Shown: positions 17,287 through 26,901, numbered from the stretch's first letter. The stretch is 64,000 bases of DNA from Bradyrhizobium sp. JYMT SZCCT0180 (GCF_018130165.1 NZ_JAFCLZ010000006.1:279503-343502), one strand, 5' to 3'. Numbers and translations: made by a program. Notes: generated by a model not told the origin, from the sequence alone.

Positions 17287-18843
17287 ATGAAGATGGTTAA
17301 GAGCCTTATTCTCGGCTCAGCGGCGGGTCTGGTCGCCATGAGTGGAGCTCAGGCTGCCGATCTTCCCGTCAAGGCCAAAGCGGTCGAGTACGTGAGGATC
17401 TGCTCCCTGTACGGTGCTGGTTTCTACTACATCCCCGGCACGGACACCTGCATCAAGCTGGGTGGTTATCTGCGCGTTGAAACCGTGCTTAACAGCAACT
17501 CGGTGTTCGGCGGTGCCTACCAGACCCAGGCCGGCGCTCGTAATCGCCTGTCGAACTATTACACCGCTCGGTCCCGTCAGGATCTGAACATCGATACGCG
17601 CACCGCGACCGAATACGGCGTCGTCCGTACCTACTTCGATGCGACGTTCTCTTGGACCTCGGGTTCGTACGGCGGCAACGGCCTCGGCGGCACGGTCTAC
17701 TCTGCGAATGCCCAGGCCGGCGGCTTCGGTGGCGTTGGCAACCCGTCTGACGGCGGTCTCTCGGGCGGTTCGCTCGGCGTCTACCATGCGTTCATCCAGT
17801 TCGCTGGGTTCACGATGGGTAAGACGATCTCCCAGTTCGACGCTCCGTGGGTCAACTACCCGGGCAACAACTTCGACGGTCTCGTCGGCGGCAGCGGCAT
17901 GGTCACCGGTGTGAACCAGTTCACCTATACCGCTCAGTTCGGCAACGGCATCTCCGGTACGGTGTCACTTCAGGATCCGACTGCCTATTCTCAGGGCAAC
18001 CTGATTAACACGTCTGCTGGCCTCGTCGCTCCCGCGACCTTCTTCGGTGGCACCTATGGCGCCAGCGATATCGGCGGCACAAGGGCTCCTGACATCATCG
18101 GCGTGGTCAAGGCCGACCAGGCTTGGGGTATGCTCCAATTGTCGGGTGTGGCTCATAACCTTCATGCTGCCTATTATGGTGGTAGTGAAGTCACCGGTCA
18201 TCCCAGCGACACGTGGGGTTGGGCTGTTCAGGGTTCGTTGCAGATCAAGAACATCCCGACAGGCGCTGGTGACACGATCAACATCCAGGCGGTCTATACC
18301 GACGGTGCAAGCCGTTATAACTTCCAGAACCTTGCTCCGCAGGGCTTTGCGATGTACGGCGGCACCGGCGTGCCGGGCGCGTACCAGAGCGTTGGCCTCG
18401 CTGCGGTAGCAGACGGGATCTTCGGATTGGGAACCGGCATTTCCAAGGTTCAGACCTGGGGTATGCGCGGTGCCTGGAACCACAACTGGGATCCCTACTG
18501 GAGCTCGTCGCTCTACGGTGCTTACGCCCAGCTTAAGTATGGCAACGGCGGATCTGCTCTCATCTGCGGCCCCGGCGGCACTCTCACCGGCCTCGTAGCC
18601 GCTGCGGGTATCACCAACTGTAACCCAGACTTCAACGTCGCCCAGATCGGTGTCATCACCCGCTGGACGCCTGTGAAGGGTCTGACCTTCTCGGCGGATG
18701 TCATCTACAGCCACCTCGACCAGAAATTTGCGGGCGTGGTTGCTGTGCCAGCCCAGGCTGGTATCGCGAAGCCGGCAGCTGTATACGAGCTGAAGGACCA
18801 GAACACGGTCAGCATGCTTATCCGCGCTCAGCGCAACTGGTAA
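17287..18843 (+). CDS. porin 1 (rhizobial Omp2/porin_2 family)
   Basis: A 518-residue outer-membrane porin. The signal peptide MKMVKSLILGSAAGLVAMSG ends AQA-A; the mature start ADLPVKAKAVEYVRICSLYG and the disulfide-bearing loop YIPGTDTCIKLGGYLRVE are the trademarks of the family; the final strand ends in a C-terminal aromatic (RAQRNW), the signal for outer-membrane assembly. Such trimeric 16-stranded porins carry small solutes. I chose the ATG with GGAGG eight bases upstream. An efficient terminator follows. The second porin, about 3 kb away and facing it, is a close paralog. Confidence 0.95.
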   Translation: MKMVKSLILGSAAGLVAMSGAQAADLPVKAKAVEYVRICSLYGAGFYYIPGTDTCIKLGGYLRVETVLNSNSVFGGAYQTQAGARNRLSNYYTARSRQDLNIDTRTATEYGVVRTYFDATFSWTSGSYGGNGLGGTVYSANAQAGGFGGVGNPSDGGLSGGSLGVYHAFIQFAGFTMGKTISQFDAPWVNYPGNNFDGLVGGSGMVTGVNQFTYTAQFGNGISGTVSLQDPTAYSQGNLINTSAGLVAPATFFGGTYGASDIGGTRAPDIIGVVKADQAWGMLQLSGVAHNLHAAYYGGSEVTGHPSDTWGWAVQGSLQIKNIPTGAGDTINIQAVYTDGASRYNFQNLAPQGFAMYGGTGVPGAYQSVGLAAVADGIFGLGTGISKVQTWGMRGAWNHNWDPYWSSSLYGAYAQLKYGNGGSALICGPGGTLTGLVAAAGITNCNPDFNVAQIGVITRWTPVKGLTFSADVIYSHLDQKFAGVVAVPAQAGIAKPAAVYELKDQNTVSMLIRAQRNW

Positions 18844-18873
18844 TCCAGTTCTTCTGATCAAGCACTAACAGAG

Positions 18874-18901
18874 CCCCCGGCAGGAAATTGCCGGGGGTTT
18901 T
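18874..18901 (+). terminator. terminator of porin 1
   Basis: Arms CCCCCGGCA and TGCCGGGGG with a six-base loop are followed by TTTTGG; they begin 30 bases after the porin stop. Confidence 0.9.
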
Positions 18902-19119
18902 GGTTTGGGCTGAGTTCACTGACCTCGTTCTTTACAGGTGTCACCTGCTCTCGGTCGCCGGAACGACGATCACTCGGCAGAGAAAGGCCGAATGTGAGCT
19001 CCAGAGGCAAACCTTTGTGGGGCCCGATTACTGGCCGACATGCTTCCAAGGGTTGGCCTGACTCTGTTGCCGGCGTTATAGTGATGTGGCGTAACAAAGC
19101 CGCCAACATCGATATTGAG

Positions 19120-19836
19120 ATGAACAATCACGATAATAGTACGCTCCACCTCAAATTCCGCTGTCCTCCAGAGCTTGAGGGCTCTCTGCCTTCGCCTGTG
19201 CCGGCGACCCAAGGCGTTCCTGACTGGCTCAAAACGATGCCGGCCAAGGCTTTCAGCACGATCAACATGGGCGAGGAGGAGACCGTAAAGCGATGCCCAC
19301 CGTTCATCGATGCAATGACGCACGGTTTTTTGATACCGTTGCTCTGCGACTTGAGGGTCGCGAACGGCCAAATCACCTGGGACAACGAAATCCCACCGGG
19401 TGGTGCACTCGATTTTCCCCGTTCGCCGATCGGATTTCACGATGAGGGGCAGGTTACCGGTACGCCACTTTTTGAAGCTGACCGCCTCGTTATCAAATTC
19501 CACAACCTGTGGACCATCGAAGCTCCCGAAGGCTACGGTGTATTCTTCACGCATCCCGTTAATCGCTTTGATCTGCCTTTCACCACTCTAAGCGGTCTGG
19601 TCGATTGCGACCGCTATCACGATACCTGGGTGCACTTTCCGGCGCATTGGCATAACCGCGACTTCGAGGGTCTCATCCCAAAAGGAACGCCCATCGCGCA
19701 GTGCATTCCCGTCAAACGAGAAAACTGGATGGCGCAAATTTCGTCCTTCACGGAAGAAGAGACGCGGCGGGTTGGCGCATTGCAAAAGCAGATAAAAAGA
19801 CAGCCTGGACTGTACAGGCGGAATTTCAGGGCGTAG
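19120..19836 (+). CDS. DUF6065-like protein
   Basis: A 238-residue cytoplasmic protein without signal peptide or membrane segment. Features visible: CPPELEGSLPSPVPA near the start, DWLKTMPAKAFS, GFLIPLLCDLRVANGQITWD, the aromatic centre IKFHNLWTIEAPEGYGVFFT, HPVNRFDLPFTTLSGLVDCD, and FEGLIPKGTPIAQCIPVKRE near the end. I associate this with the DUF6065 family, which looks like a single-domain beta-rich fold with a conserved HPxNRxDLPF segment; the biochemical role is unknown. Starts at 19084 or 18994 are possible; none has a good ribosome site. It lies between porin 1 and a decayed integrase, so it may be part of acquired DNA. Confidence 0.7.
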   Translation: MNNHDNSTLHLKFRCPPELEGSLPSPVPATQGVPDWLKTMPAKAFSTINMGEEETVKRCPPFIDAMTHGFLIPLLCDLRVANGQITWDNEIPPGGALDFPRSPIGFHDEGQVTGTPLFEADRLVIKFHNLWTIEAPEGYGVFFTHPVNRFDLPFTTLSGLVDCDRYHDTWVHFPAHWHNRDFEGLIPKGTPIAQCIPVKRENWMAQISSFTEEETRRVGALQKQIKRQPGLYRRNFRA

Positions 19837-20319
19837 CTACTCAGGTCGGTTTTGGCGGAGAATTTTGCCACCGCAATCGGCCGGAAAGAGAAGCGGCATG
19901 TGAGGAAGCGGAAAGCGCGTATGCAGCGCGGCCGAGCATCAGAGGCCGTCCGCGTAACGCACGGCGGTCCCGCCACCAGCACGCTCCACCATATCCGGTG
20001 GGCACGCGGCCAGGTTGGCGCGGTCAACGGATCCTAGGGCGCTGGCCGAGTGCGTGGCGGAAGGCATCGGCAGCTGCCGAGTGGTCGCCGTCAAGGAGCA
20101 GTGCCCGTCCGAGTTCTGGCAGATGTCCGCGCGTGCCGGCGCTGCATCGCGAGCAACAATCAGAATCTCGCCAGCCGCTGCGCAGTTCATCCGGACCAAC
20201 AGTCCCTTGTAGGGTCCGAGGTCGCCGGATTTCAGTCGGTCCGGTCGTCGGGTGCGTGCCATCCAAGCAATATGAACTCACGCCACGGCACTTTCCTATT
20301 CGTGAGATGTGATAGTGAT
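19837..20319. other. no recognisable gene
   Basis: Open frames exist on both strands but none shows a familiar family or a ribosome site. The stretch leads into the integrase remnant and may be part of the same decayed element. Confidence 0.35.
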
Positions 20320-20890
20320 CAAAATGCCCATCTCGTCCCCCAAGGCAGGCCTCCCGGCCGCGTTGGGAGCGGACTTCGCCGCCCGGCCTCGCCTGAGACG
20401 GTCGCGTCCTATCTGGCGGCTGAAGCCTCAATCGCGAAACCATAAACCATAGGGCGGCAATTGTGAGAGGCTGCGGACTGGAATTCGACGTGGAAAAACA
20501 GACCAGGAGGGCGAAGGGCGTTCGATCGCCAATCCTGGGAAGACGTCATTTGCCCAGTAAAGGCATTGCGAGCCTGGCCGGTCGCTACGAAGATTGAGAC
20601 CGCGCCCATCTTTCGGCCGATCGATAAGGCCGGGACGGCGCGGCCCTTACGTCTTACATGCGTTCGGTTGCCAATTTTTTGTGAAAGCTTATGCGGAGCG
20701 GGCTGGCTTCGACGCGAAGACCTATTTAGGACATTCACTCCGTGCCGGCTGTTTTTCATCGGCCGCAGCAAACCGGGCGAACATCTTCAAGATGATGGAT
20801 CAGCGGGTCACATCTGTCGAGAGACCATGCGGGGCTATGCGCGGGACGGGGAGTTGTTTCAAGATCACGCGGGCGCGGGCTGCTTTCATC
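20320..20890 (+). pseudogene. tyrosine recombinase (phage-type integrase) remnant
   Basis: Pieces of one integrase appear in order but in different frames. SPETVASYLAAEASIAKP (N-terminal SAM-like domain, ended by TAA) is followed by TIGR; then TDQEGEGRSIANPGKTSFAQ (before a stop at ~20558), CPVKALRAW...PIFRPIDKAG, FVKAYAERAGFDAKTYLGHS with LRAG (the His-x-x-Arg catalytic box, here HSLRAG), NIFKMMDQ, and finally RGYARDGELFQDHAGAG with the catalytic Tyr in RGY. At least three frameshifts and two stops, and a deletion between the first two pieces, make it inactive. It marks a decayed mobile element between the two porins. Confidence 0.8.
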
Positions 20891-21297
20891 AAAGTGCTAA
20901 GTATGCAGGAGTTGATTATGGGTTTCGAAAACTGACAAGAGTCCTTCGGTACTACGAGAGCGTCCGCGAACAAGCCGAGGGCGGACGCACAAAAGCCATT
21001 TCACAGCGAACCTGAGCGTACGCGCACGAGCGGACAAATTACGCGAGGTAATAGCATGGGGCGACCGGCTATCCATCTTACAAACCTTGAGACGTCCAAA
21101 TGGCTCGGCGAGCTCCTCTAGACGCTGGGGCCGTTGTTTTAGAAGACTTCGCAAATCCCCGTCATATCCCCCGCTAAGCTGCAAAGCACCAGACCGGCGG
21201 ACGACTTCGCAAACTCCGCATGTCCGCCTCGCTCGTCCAGAGGAAAGACTATTATATTGCCAGCACACGGAGCCAAAGGCCAAATAGAGTTCTTGCG
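20891..21297. other. no recognisable gene
   Basis: Region between the integrase remnant and the antitoxin-like gene. No frame with a ribosome site or known family was found. Confidence 0.35.
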
Positions 21298-21642
21298 TCA
21301 GGCGTTCGATGTTTTGCGTCGAGGTCGTTTAGCGGGAGTAGACGGCTGCGGCTTCACGAGCAATTCGACACCGAGTACTGCAAGAAGCTTTAAGATCCCT
21401 CCAAGCCTTGGGTCCTTGTCGCGCTCGAATCTGTGGTAGAGGCTCGCCCGATTTAGCCCAACCTTTTTCGCGAGGACCGTGACATTCTGGGCCCGGACTA
21501 CATTGCTCATTGCGCGTAAAATGAAGGCGAGATCTTTTCTTGCGAACGCTTCGTTGAGATGTTGGGCAATCATTTCCGGATCATCGCGGTACTTTTCAAC
21601 ATTATCGCGATAATTTTTAGCCTCGGAGGCTCGTCGGGCCAT
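21298..21642 (-). CDS. antitoxin-like HTH protein (HigA-like addiction-module type)
   Basis: A 114-residue protein with a YRDDPEMIAQHLNEAFARKD lead, the family-typical AFILRAMSNVVRAQNVTVLA and an HTH of XRE type (KKVGLNRASLYHRFERDKDP, then LLAVLGVELLV), ending in a basic tail. The layout matches the putative addiction-module antidote family that normally pairs with a RelE/HigB-like toxin. AGGAG lies eight bases before the ATG. No toxin gene is adjacent on either side, so it is an orphan. The gene at 60382-60729 is a distant paralog. It may be a regulator left over from the decayed element. Confidence 0.8.
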   Translation of the reverse strand: MARRASEAKNYRDNVEKYRDDPEMIAQHLNEAFARKDLAFILRAMSNVVRAQNVTVLAKKVGLNRASLYHRFERDKDPRLGGILKLLAVLGVELLVKPQPSTPAKRPRRKTSNA

Positions 21643-21957
21643 CGGTCGTCTCCTCGCAATATGCCGATTTTTAGATTGATGCACTGATTTAGTGAAGCTG
21701 GCGACTTTGTTCTAGCCGTCTTCACCGAGCATCGCCGGGAACGCGCTTGTGTCCTGAAAAATGCCGTGCGTCAGGCGGGCCTGCCGCTGCCGACGCAATC
21801 AACCAGTGGACGGCACGACCTTGAGGTCGAGTAGTTGCAAGCTGGGATGCTGTGGTTCCCAGTGGTCCAAAACACGCTTGAAATCTCGGAGATGGCGTGC
21901 GGCGGTCGTCGCGGCACCGCATCGCTTCGACCAATGCGCGGACGTCGCCTCGTCGTC
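21643..21957. other. intergenic region; no gene seen
   Basis: Lies between the antitoxin-like gene and the end of porin 2. No hairpin terminator for porin 2 is obvious here. Confidence 0.35.
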
Positions 21958-23490
21958 TTACCAGTTACGCTGGGCGCGGAAGGCGAGTGACAATGTGCCC
22001 TGGTCCTTGAGTTCGTAGAAGGCTGCCGGCTTGACACTGACGGCCGGCAATGCGGCGAGGCCGGAATATTGCTGATCCACCAGCGTGTACATCAGCTCAC
22101 CCGTGAAAGTGAGGTTCTTCACGGGGGACCAGCGCGTGTTGGTGCCGATCTGCGCGACGTTGAAGTTCGGATTGCAGGTCGAACCGGGTGTCAGGAAGGT
22201 AGTGACGGTGGCGCAGATATAACCTCTTGCCGTGGCATTGTAGCTGATCGACGTGTAGGAGCCGAACAGCGCTGAATTCCACTGGCTGTTCCAGTTGTGC
22301 GTGTAACCAGTACGAAAGCCCCACAATTTGGTCGTCTCGATCCCATTGCCGGTCGTGAAAATGCCGTCAGACACGCCCCCAATAGTCAGGCTCTGGTAGA
22401 CGCCAGCCAGGCCGCTGCTGCCATACATGGCGACGGTGGGTGCGACCAGACTCTGCCAGACGTAACGGCTGGCACCGTCCGAATAGCCAACTGAAATATC
22501 GATGTCGTCGCCCGGACCAGTCGGCAGGTTCTTGATCGTCAAGGCCAGCTGACCAGCCCAACCCCATTTGTCGCTGGGATGGCCTGACGTTTCTGTCCCG
22601 CCGTAATAGGCCGCGTGGATGTTGTGCGCGGCCACCGAGGCCTGGAACATGCCCCAGGCCTGCTCGACGCGAAGCATGCCGACGATGTCGGGAGACCGCG
22701 TGCCGCCGAAAGCATTGGCACCATACCCGCCGGCCTCGAAGTTGGCCGCGGTGAGGCTGGATGTGTTCCACAGATTGGTATGGTAGTAGGTGACCTGATC
22801 CTGCAGCGAGATCGTACCGCTGACGCCCTGACCAAAATCCGCCGTGTAGGAAAACTGGTTCACGCCGGTTTGGTCGGAGTGACCGCCGAGGAGCGCGTCA
22901 GTGATGTTGGCGGGATAGCCGGCGAATGGTGCATCGAACTGGGATATTGCCCTGCCGATCGTGAAGCCGGCGAACTGGATGAATGCGAAGTTGAGGGCGA
23001 ACGAACCGCCTGAAAGCCCGCCGTCGGAGGGATTGCCAACGCCACCGAAGCCACCGGCCTGGGCAGCAGCAGAGTAAACGGTGCCGCCAGCGCCTGTGGC
23101 GGCATAAGTACCCGAGGTCCAGGAGAAATTCGCATCGAAGTAAGTACGGACCACGCCGTATTCGGTCGCGGTGCGGGTGTCGACGTTGAGGTTTTCGCGG
23201 GCGCGAGCGAAATAATAGTTGCTCAGCCGGCTTTTTTGACCGGCCAGACCACTCCAGGCCGGGGTGCCCTGAATACCGCCGCCGTTGAAGGTGACATCGG
23301 CGCGCAGGTAACCGCCGAGCTTGATGCAGGTGTCGGTACCCGGGATGAAGTAGAAGCCGTTTCCATAGAGGGAGCAGATCCTGACATATTCGACCGCCTT
23401 GGCCTTGACCGGAAGGTCCGCTGCATGGCCTCCGCTCAAGGCGACAAGACATGCTGCTGTGCCGAGCACCGCGCCGTTGATTATCTTCAT
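21958..23490 (-). CDS. porin 2 (rhizobial Omp2/porin_2 family)
   Basis: A 510-residue paralog of porin 1 on the opposite strand. Signal peptide MKIINGAVLGTAACLVALSG ends GHA-A; the mature start ADLPVKAKAVEYVRICSLYG is identical to that of porin 1, as is PGTDTCIKLGGYLR; the protein ends RAQRNW. Differences are concentrated in loops, which set pore size and surface antigenicity. AGAGGG lies about 9 bases before the ATG. The two porins converge around a gene-poor island with an integrase remnant, giving long inverted homologous tracts. Confidence 0.95.
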   Translation of the reverse strand: MKIINGAVLGTAACLVALSGGHAADLPVKAKAVEYVRICSLYGNGFYFIPGTDTCIKLGGYLRADVTFNGGGIQGTPAWSGLAGQKSRLSNYYFARARENLNVDTRTATEYGVVRTYFDANFSWTSGTYAATGAGGTVYSAAAQAGGFGGVGNPSDGGLSGGSFALNFAFIQFAGFTIGRAISQFDAPFAGYPANITDALLGGHSDQTGVNQFSYTADFGQGVSGTISLQDQVTYYHTNLWNTSSLTAANFEAGGYGANAFGGTRSPDIVGMLRVEQAWGMFQASVAAHNIHAAYYGGTETSGHPSDKWGWAGQLALTIKNLPTGPGDDIDISVGYSDGASRYVWQSLVAPTVAMYGSSGLAGVYQSLTIGGVSDGIFTTGNGIETTKLWGFRTGYTHNWNSQWNSALFGSYTSISYNATARGYICATVTTFLTPGSTCNPNFNVAQIGTNTRWSPVKNLTFTGELMYTLVDQQYSGLAALPAVSVKPAAFYELKDQGTLSLAFRAQRNW

Positions 23491-24135
23491 GGTCCGCTTT
23501 CCCTCTCATTCGGAAGCAGTCTTCGTCAGGCCGAGCTCCGCAACGATTCCGCTAATTTAGCGCTCAGCATCTACGTAACGATCTTCGCAACGCAATGACG
23601 AGACATCCGGCAGATGTTTCTTCGGACTTTTTCTTGGCGACTGTCACGCGAAAGGCACACAGAACCGGCTGGCCTCTAAATGGAATTACTGGTCCCCGTT
23701 GCTTGCATTGCTGTCATCCCGGTGTCTTGCGATCTCGCGACGGAGTACCGCCAGTGATTGGTTGAAGGGCTTTCGCAAAAAGCGATTGAGCGGTCTTCTG
23801 GCGATGAGAGGCGACCGGTTGCACACTCCCCCTTTCTAATCCTACCTGTTGCTGTGGGTCAGACTGGGACCTGCTGCCCCGGCGACCCGACTTCCGCCAG
23901 ACCGGACATCACCGGCTAGGTAGGTAATGTCGGTTTCGTGCCGGGAGCAGCGGCTTCGGTAGCGACCTGCGTGACCTCGATCGTCGGATGGATCGGCTCA
24001 ATGACCAAGTTCCGGATTGTCATGACCGGACCCGACCTCGGTGCCGATTTCGTGTCACTATCACCGTAGCGAATGCTCCGCTGAGGACCGGTTGTCGCTC
24101 AGGCGCCGGGACGAGCCGTTCAGTCGTTAATCGTG
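23491..24135. other. porin 2 upstream region; no gene seen
   Basis: Contains the 15-base text GATCTCGCGACGGAG at 23731-23745, shared with the porin 1 upstream region. No open frame of coding character was found. Confidence 0.35.
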
Positions 24136-24756
24136 TCATCGTCGGGCGGGGGAATTTCGCGGGGCGCTCTGGATTGTGGCACTTGTTGGAGCGCGGACAG
24201 GGCGCTCGGAATGGTCACGGCCGAGCTTGGACTGCAACTCTACAAGGTCCATAAAAACGTCAGCTTGGCGCCGCAATTCGTCGGCGATCATCGGTGGGTG
24301 GCTCGTTATAGTCGAAATGACAGTAACCCGGACGCCGCGACGCTGGACCGCTTCCACGAGCGAGCGGAAGTCTCCGTCACCCGAGAACAAGAACATCTCG
24401 TCAACTTGCTCGGCAAGCTCCATGGCATTGACGGCAAGTTCGATGTCCATGTTTCCCTTCACCTTGCGGCGACCACTCGCGTCAACAAATTCCTTAGTCG
24501 CCTTGGTGACGACGGTGAAACCGTTGTAGCTGAGCCAATCTGTCAACGGGCGGATCGAGGAATACTCCTGATCTTCGACGATTGCCGTATAGTAGAACGC
24601 GCGCAGTAAGACACCGCGCCCATCAAATTCCTTGAGGAGGCGCTTGTAGTCGATGTCGAAGCCGAGCGTTCTCGCCGTCGAATGCAAGTTTGCGCCATCA
24701 ATAAAGAGCGCGATGCGGTTAGATTGGATGGACATCTGATGTCGACCAGCACTCAT
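24136..24756 (-). CDS. NYN-domain protein (LabA/DUF88 family)
   Basis: A 206-residue protein whose first ~165 residues form a NYN (PIN-like) nuclease domain. The acidic metal-site residues are in ALFIDGANLH, NMDIELAVNAM and FLFSGDGDFRSLVEAVQRRG, followed by VRVTVIST and a C-terminal ADELRRQADVFMDLVEL. NYN proteins are thought to process RNA; LabA-like members have regulatory roles. The last 30 residues are a disordered Pro/Arg/Ser tail. The ATG at 24756 or the one at 24735 may be the start; neither has a strong ribosome site. It stands alone, with an A/T-rich region upstream. Confidence 0.88.
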   Translation of the reverse strand: MSAGRHQMSIQSNRIALFIDGANLHSTARTLGFDIDYKRLLKEFDGRGVLLRAFYYTAIVEDQEYSSIRPLTDWLSYNGFTVVTKATKEFVDASGRRKVKGNMDIELAVNAMELAEQVDEMFLFSGDGDFRSLVEAVQRRGVRVTVISTITSHPPMIADELRRQADVFMDLVELQSKLGRDHSERPVRAPTSATIQSAPRNSPARR

Positions 24757-25014
24757 TTGCTAACAGCTGCGAAAGCGAAATTACGCCGCGCGCTCTGCTT
24801 GGATTAAAAATAAATCTCTAAAGCGCCGCTGTGAGGCAAGACGGTTTAGTCGACCTACAAGTTATACCTAATAACTTTAAGGTTCAAATATTTTTTGTCA
24901 TGTAGACGATGGAAGAAAATGTTCCACAATTGGATAATCGCGCGTAATATAAAAATATGCTGTAAGGTCTTGAACCTACAAGGAGAACCGGCCGACCCAT
25001 GTACAGGGACCTAA

Positions 25015-25275
25015 ATGATCGCAATGCTGCCTCACCTGCCTGTGTTTGAAGTGCGCCTAAAAAGGCGTGGTCGTCGATGGAGGTGGACTGTTTGTACCGC
25101 CGACGGGCGGGTAGTGATGGAGGGCTCTGAAAGCCGTCGAATTGCCGCCAGCTACAAAGCCAATAGAGCCATCTTCCTGATGTTGCTGTGCGTTCCTTCC
25201 TCCGATGTCCAACCGCGCGATGGTAAAGTTGCAATGCGGCACACCTATTCGGATGACTCTCGCTCCAACATTTAG
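25015..25275 (+). CDS. small basic conserved protein, 86 aa
   Basis: The core PVFEVRLKRRGRRWRWTVCT followed by DGRVVMEGSESRRIAASYKA matches a small-protein family common in Bradyrhizobium: one beta-sheet-like stretch with an RRWRW motif, then a helix with the hydrophobic AIFLMLLCVP end. The R/W-rich strand suggests nucleic-acid or membrane contact, but function is unknown. The upstream 230 bases are notably A/T-rich compared with the rest of the window, a likely promoter. A later in-frame ATG at 25024 is an alternative start. Confidence 0.65.
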   Translation: MIAMLPHLPVFEVRLKRRGRRWRWTVCTADGRVVMEGSESRRIAASYKANRAIFLMLLCVPSSDVQPRDGKVAMRHTYSDDSRSNI

Positions 25276-25659
25276 ACCGTGTCTCACGCGAAATCTTGGG
25301 GCCTATTGTCCTGCGAGCCGGTCTTCAGGTGAACCAGGGAGTGCATGAAGCGATCCTCCGGTGCGTAAAGCACTTGATGGTATGTGGGCGCCCCTGTAGT
25401 AGCGGGGCTCGTCCCAGGGGCGATATTGGACCACGGTCCAATATCTTGCCGAAGTTCGCGCTCTTAAGCTTGAGCGTATGTTGCGTTTTTTGAGGTTATT
25501 CCGCTTGCGATGCGCCGCGCTTCTTTCCGGCAAGCTACGGTTGGCGTATCGTCCAAGTCGCTCCGCCTGATCTTAGCGAGCGCTCGTTAATGTCCGCCAT
25601 CCGAGAGAAGCAGGTAAACCCGAGGAGGCGAAGTCTTCGTCAAATGAAAGGTCGCGCCG
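25276..25659. other. control region upstream of the FIST operon
   Basis: Gene-free. It contains a GC-rich hairpin (CGCCCCTG at about 25389 pairing with CAGGGGCG at about 25415) directly next to the perfect palindrome at 25422-25445. Confidence 0.55.
25422..25445. promoter_or_regulatory. palindromic operator candidate, copy A
   Basis: Eleven-base perfect arms around an AC centre: GATATTGGACC-AC-GGTCCAATATC. The core TTGGACC-N2-GGTCCAA recurs at 32022-32045 and 36195-36214. It lies about 215 bases before the FIST gene. Confidence 0.8.
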
Positions 25660-26847
25660 ATGGGTACGAATGCCGGTGTTGGGATGAGCCATCATCGAAA
25701 TCCTAAGGTAGCCGGGCGCGAGGCCGCCGAAAGAGCATTGGCGGCGGCCGGGATCGACCGACCCGACTTCGTCTTTATGTTTGCTTCCGTCGGATACGAA
25801 CAGCGCGCACTCTTAGATGCCGTCCGCGTAGCCACCGGTGGTGCTCCACTGGCCGGCGGGTCTGGCGGGGGAGTCATCGCAGGTTTGGAAGCCGACGAGT
25901 CGAACTTCTCAGTAGCTGTGATGACGATCAGCTCCGACGAATTGAATTTCAAGAACGCAATGGCCTCCGGCCTCAAGGCCAATTCGGAAGCGGCGGGAAG
26001 GACCATCGCCCAGAGCTTAGCTTGCGAGGTGCAGCCTGACACGCTTGGGCTGATTATGCTCGGCGACGGGTTAACCCTGAATTTTGACCGCTTCGCTGCG
26101 GGCCTCAAGAGTGAATTGCAGCTTGATCGTCACCTGCCTTTGTTTGGGGGTACCTCGGCCGACAACATGGAGTTTAAACAAACTTATCAATACTGCGACG
26201 ATCAGATCACATCCGACGGTGTGGCCTGCGTTCTGTTGTCGGGATCTGCCCGGCTTGCTTGGTCGGTTAACCACGGTTGTCTTCCCATCGGCGGCGAACG
26301 GAAGGTAACTCGCTGCTCCGGCAATGTCATCTACGAGATTGACGGTATGCCGGTTCTCGACGTCCTAAAGGAATATCTCGTCGGTGATGAGATCGACAAT
26401 TGGAGTAAGGCGGTTCTGAGCCTCTGCATGGCATTCAAAGCGCCCGAACAGATCAAGGGCTACGACGACTACTTGATCCGCTTCATGCCGACAAAAGATG
26501 ACAAGGCCGGGTCAATCACAATCCCGACCGAAGTTGAAGAGGGCACGAGCATCTGGATGAGCCGGCGCGACCACGAAAAGATATCGGCCGGCGTCGAACG
26601 CATTGGCGAAGAAATCAAGTCAACATTAGGTAATAACGCCCCGAAGATGGTGTTTCAGTTCGACTGCATAGGACGCGGGAAAGCCGTGTTCCGCGATCAG
26701 CAAAAAAGCCAAATACTAGAAAAGCTTCAGCAAAAAATTGGGCCCACCGTGCCATGGATAGGTCTCTACACCTATGGAGAGATTGGTCCGATAGGAGGGC
26801 GCGACTATTTCCATAACTACACCGCTGTAGTATTAGCAGTATACTGA
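25660..26847 (+). CDS. FIST domain signal-sensing protein
   Basis: A 395-residue protein with a FIST_N domain (about residues 35-215; features GYEQRALLDAVRVATGGAPL, AGGSGGGVI, GLIMLGDGLTLNFDRFAAGL, LPLFGGTSADN) and a FIST_C domain (about 220-390; features DGMPVLDVLKEYL, IRFMPTKDDKAGSI, FQFDCIGRGKAVF, GLYTYGEIGPI). FIST proteins are predicted intracellular sensors of small ligands, possibly amino acids, usually next to signalling genes. Here a histidine kinase and a receiver follow on the same strand, with 54 bases to the kinase. AAAGG lies eight bases before the ATG. No membrane segment, so cytoplasmic. A TTGGACC palindrome lies upstream. Confidence 0.9.
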   Translation: MGTNAGVGMSHHRNPKVAGREAAERALAAAGIDRPDFVFMFASVGYEQRALLDAVRVATGGAPLAGGSGGGVIAGLEADESNFSVAVMTISSDELNFKNAMASGLKANSEAAGRTIAQSLACEVQPDTLGLIMLGDGLTLNFDRFAAGLKSELQLDRHLPLFGGTSADNMEFKQTYQYCDDQITSDGVACVLLSGSARLAWSVNHGCLPIGGERKVTRCSGNVIYEIDGMPVLDVLKEYLVGDEIDNWSKAVLSLCMAFKAPEQIKGYDDYLIRFMPTKDDKAGSITIPTEVEEGTSIWMSRRDHEKISAGVERIGEEIKSTLGNNAPKMVFQFDCIGRGKAVFRDQQKSQILEKLQQKIGPTVPWIGLYTYGEIGPIGGRDYFHNYTAVVLAVY

Positions 26848-26901
26848 GTTAGCCAATGTCCAGTACCGCTATACTTCCGCGTTTGATGGAAAGACCGTAG
26901 C

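Noticed and set aside
16240..25000. tRNA-Ser as the attachment site of a genomic island with the integrase remnant
   Set aside because: I found no second copy of the tRNA 3' end that would mark the other border, so an island with defined ends cannot be claimed.
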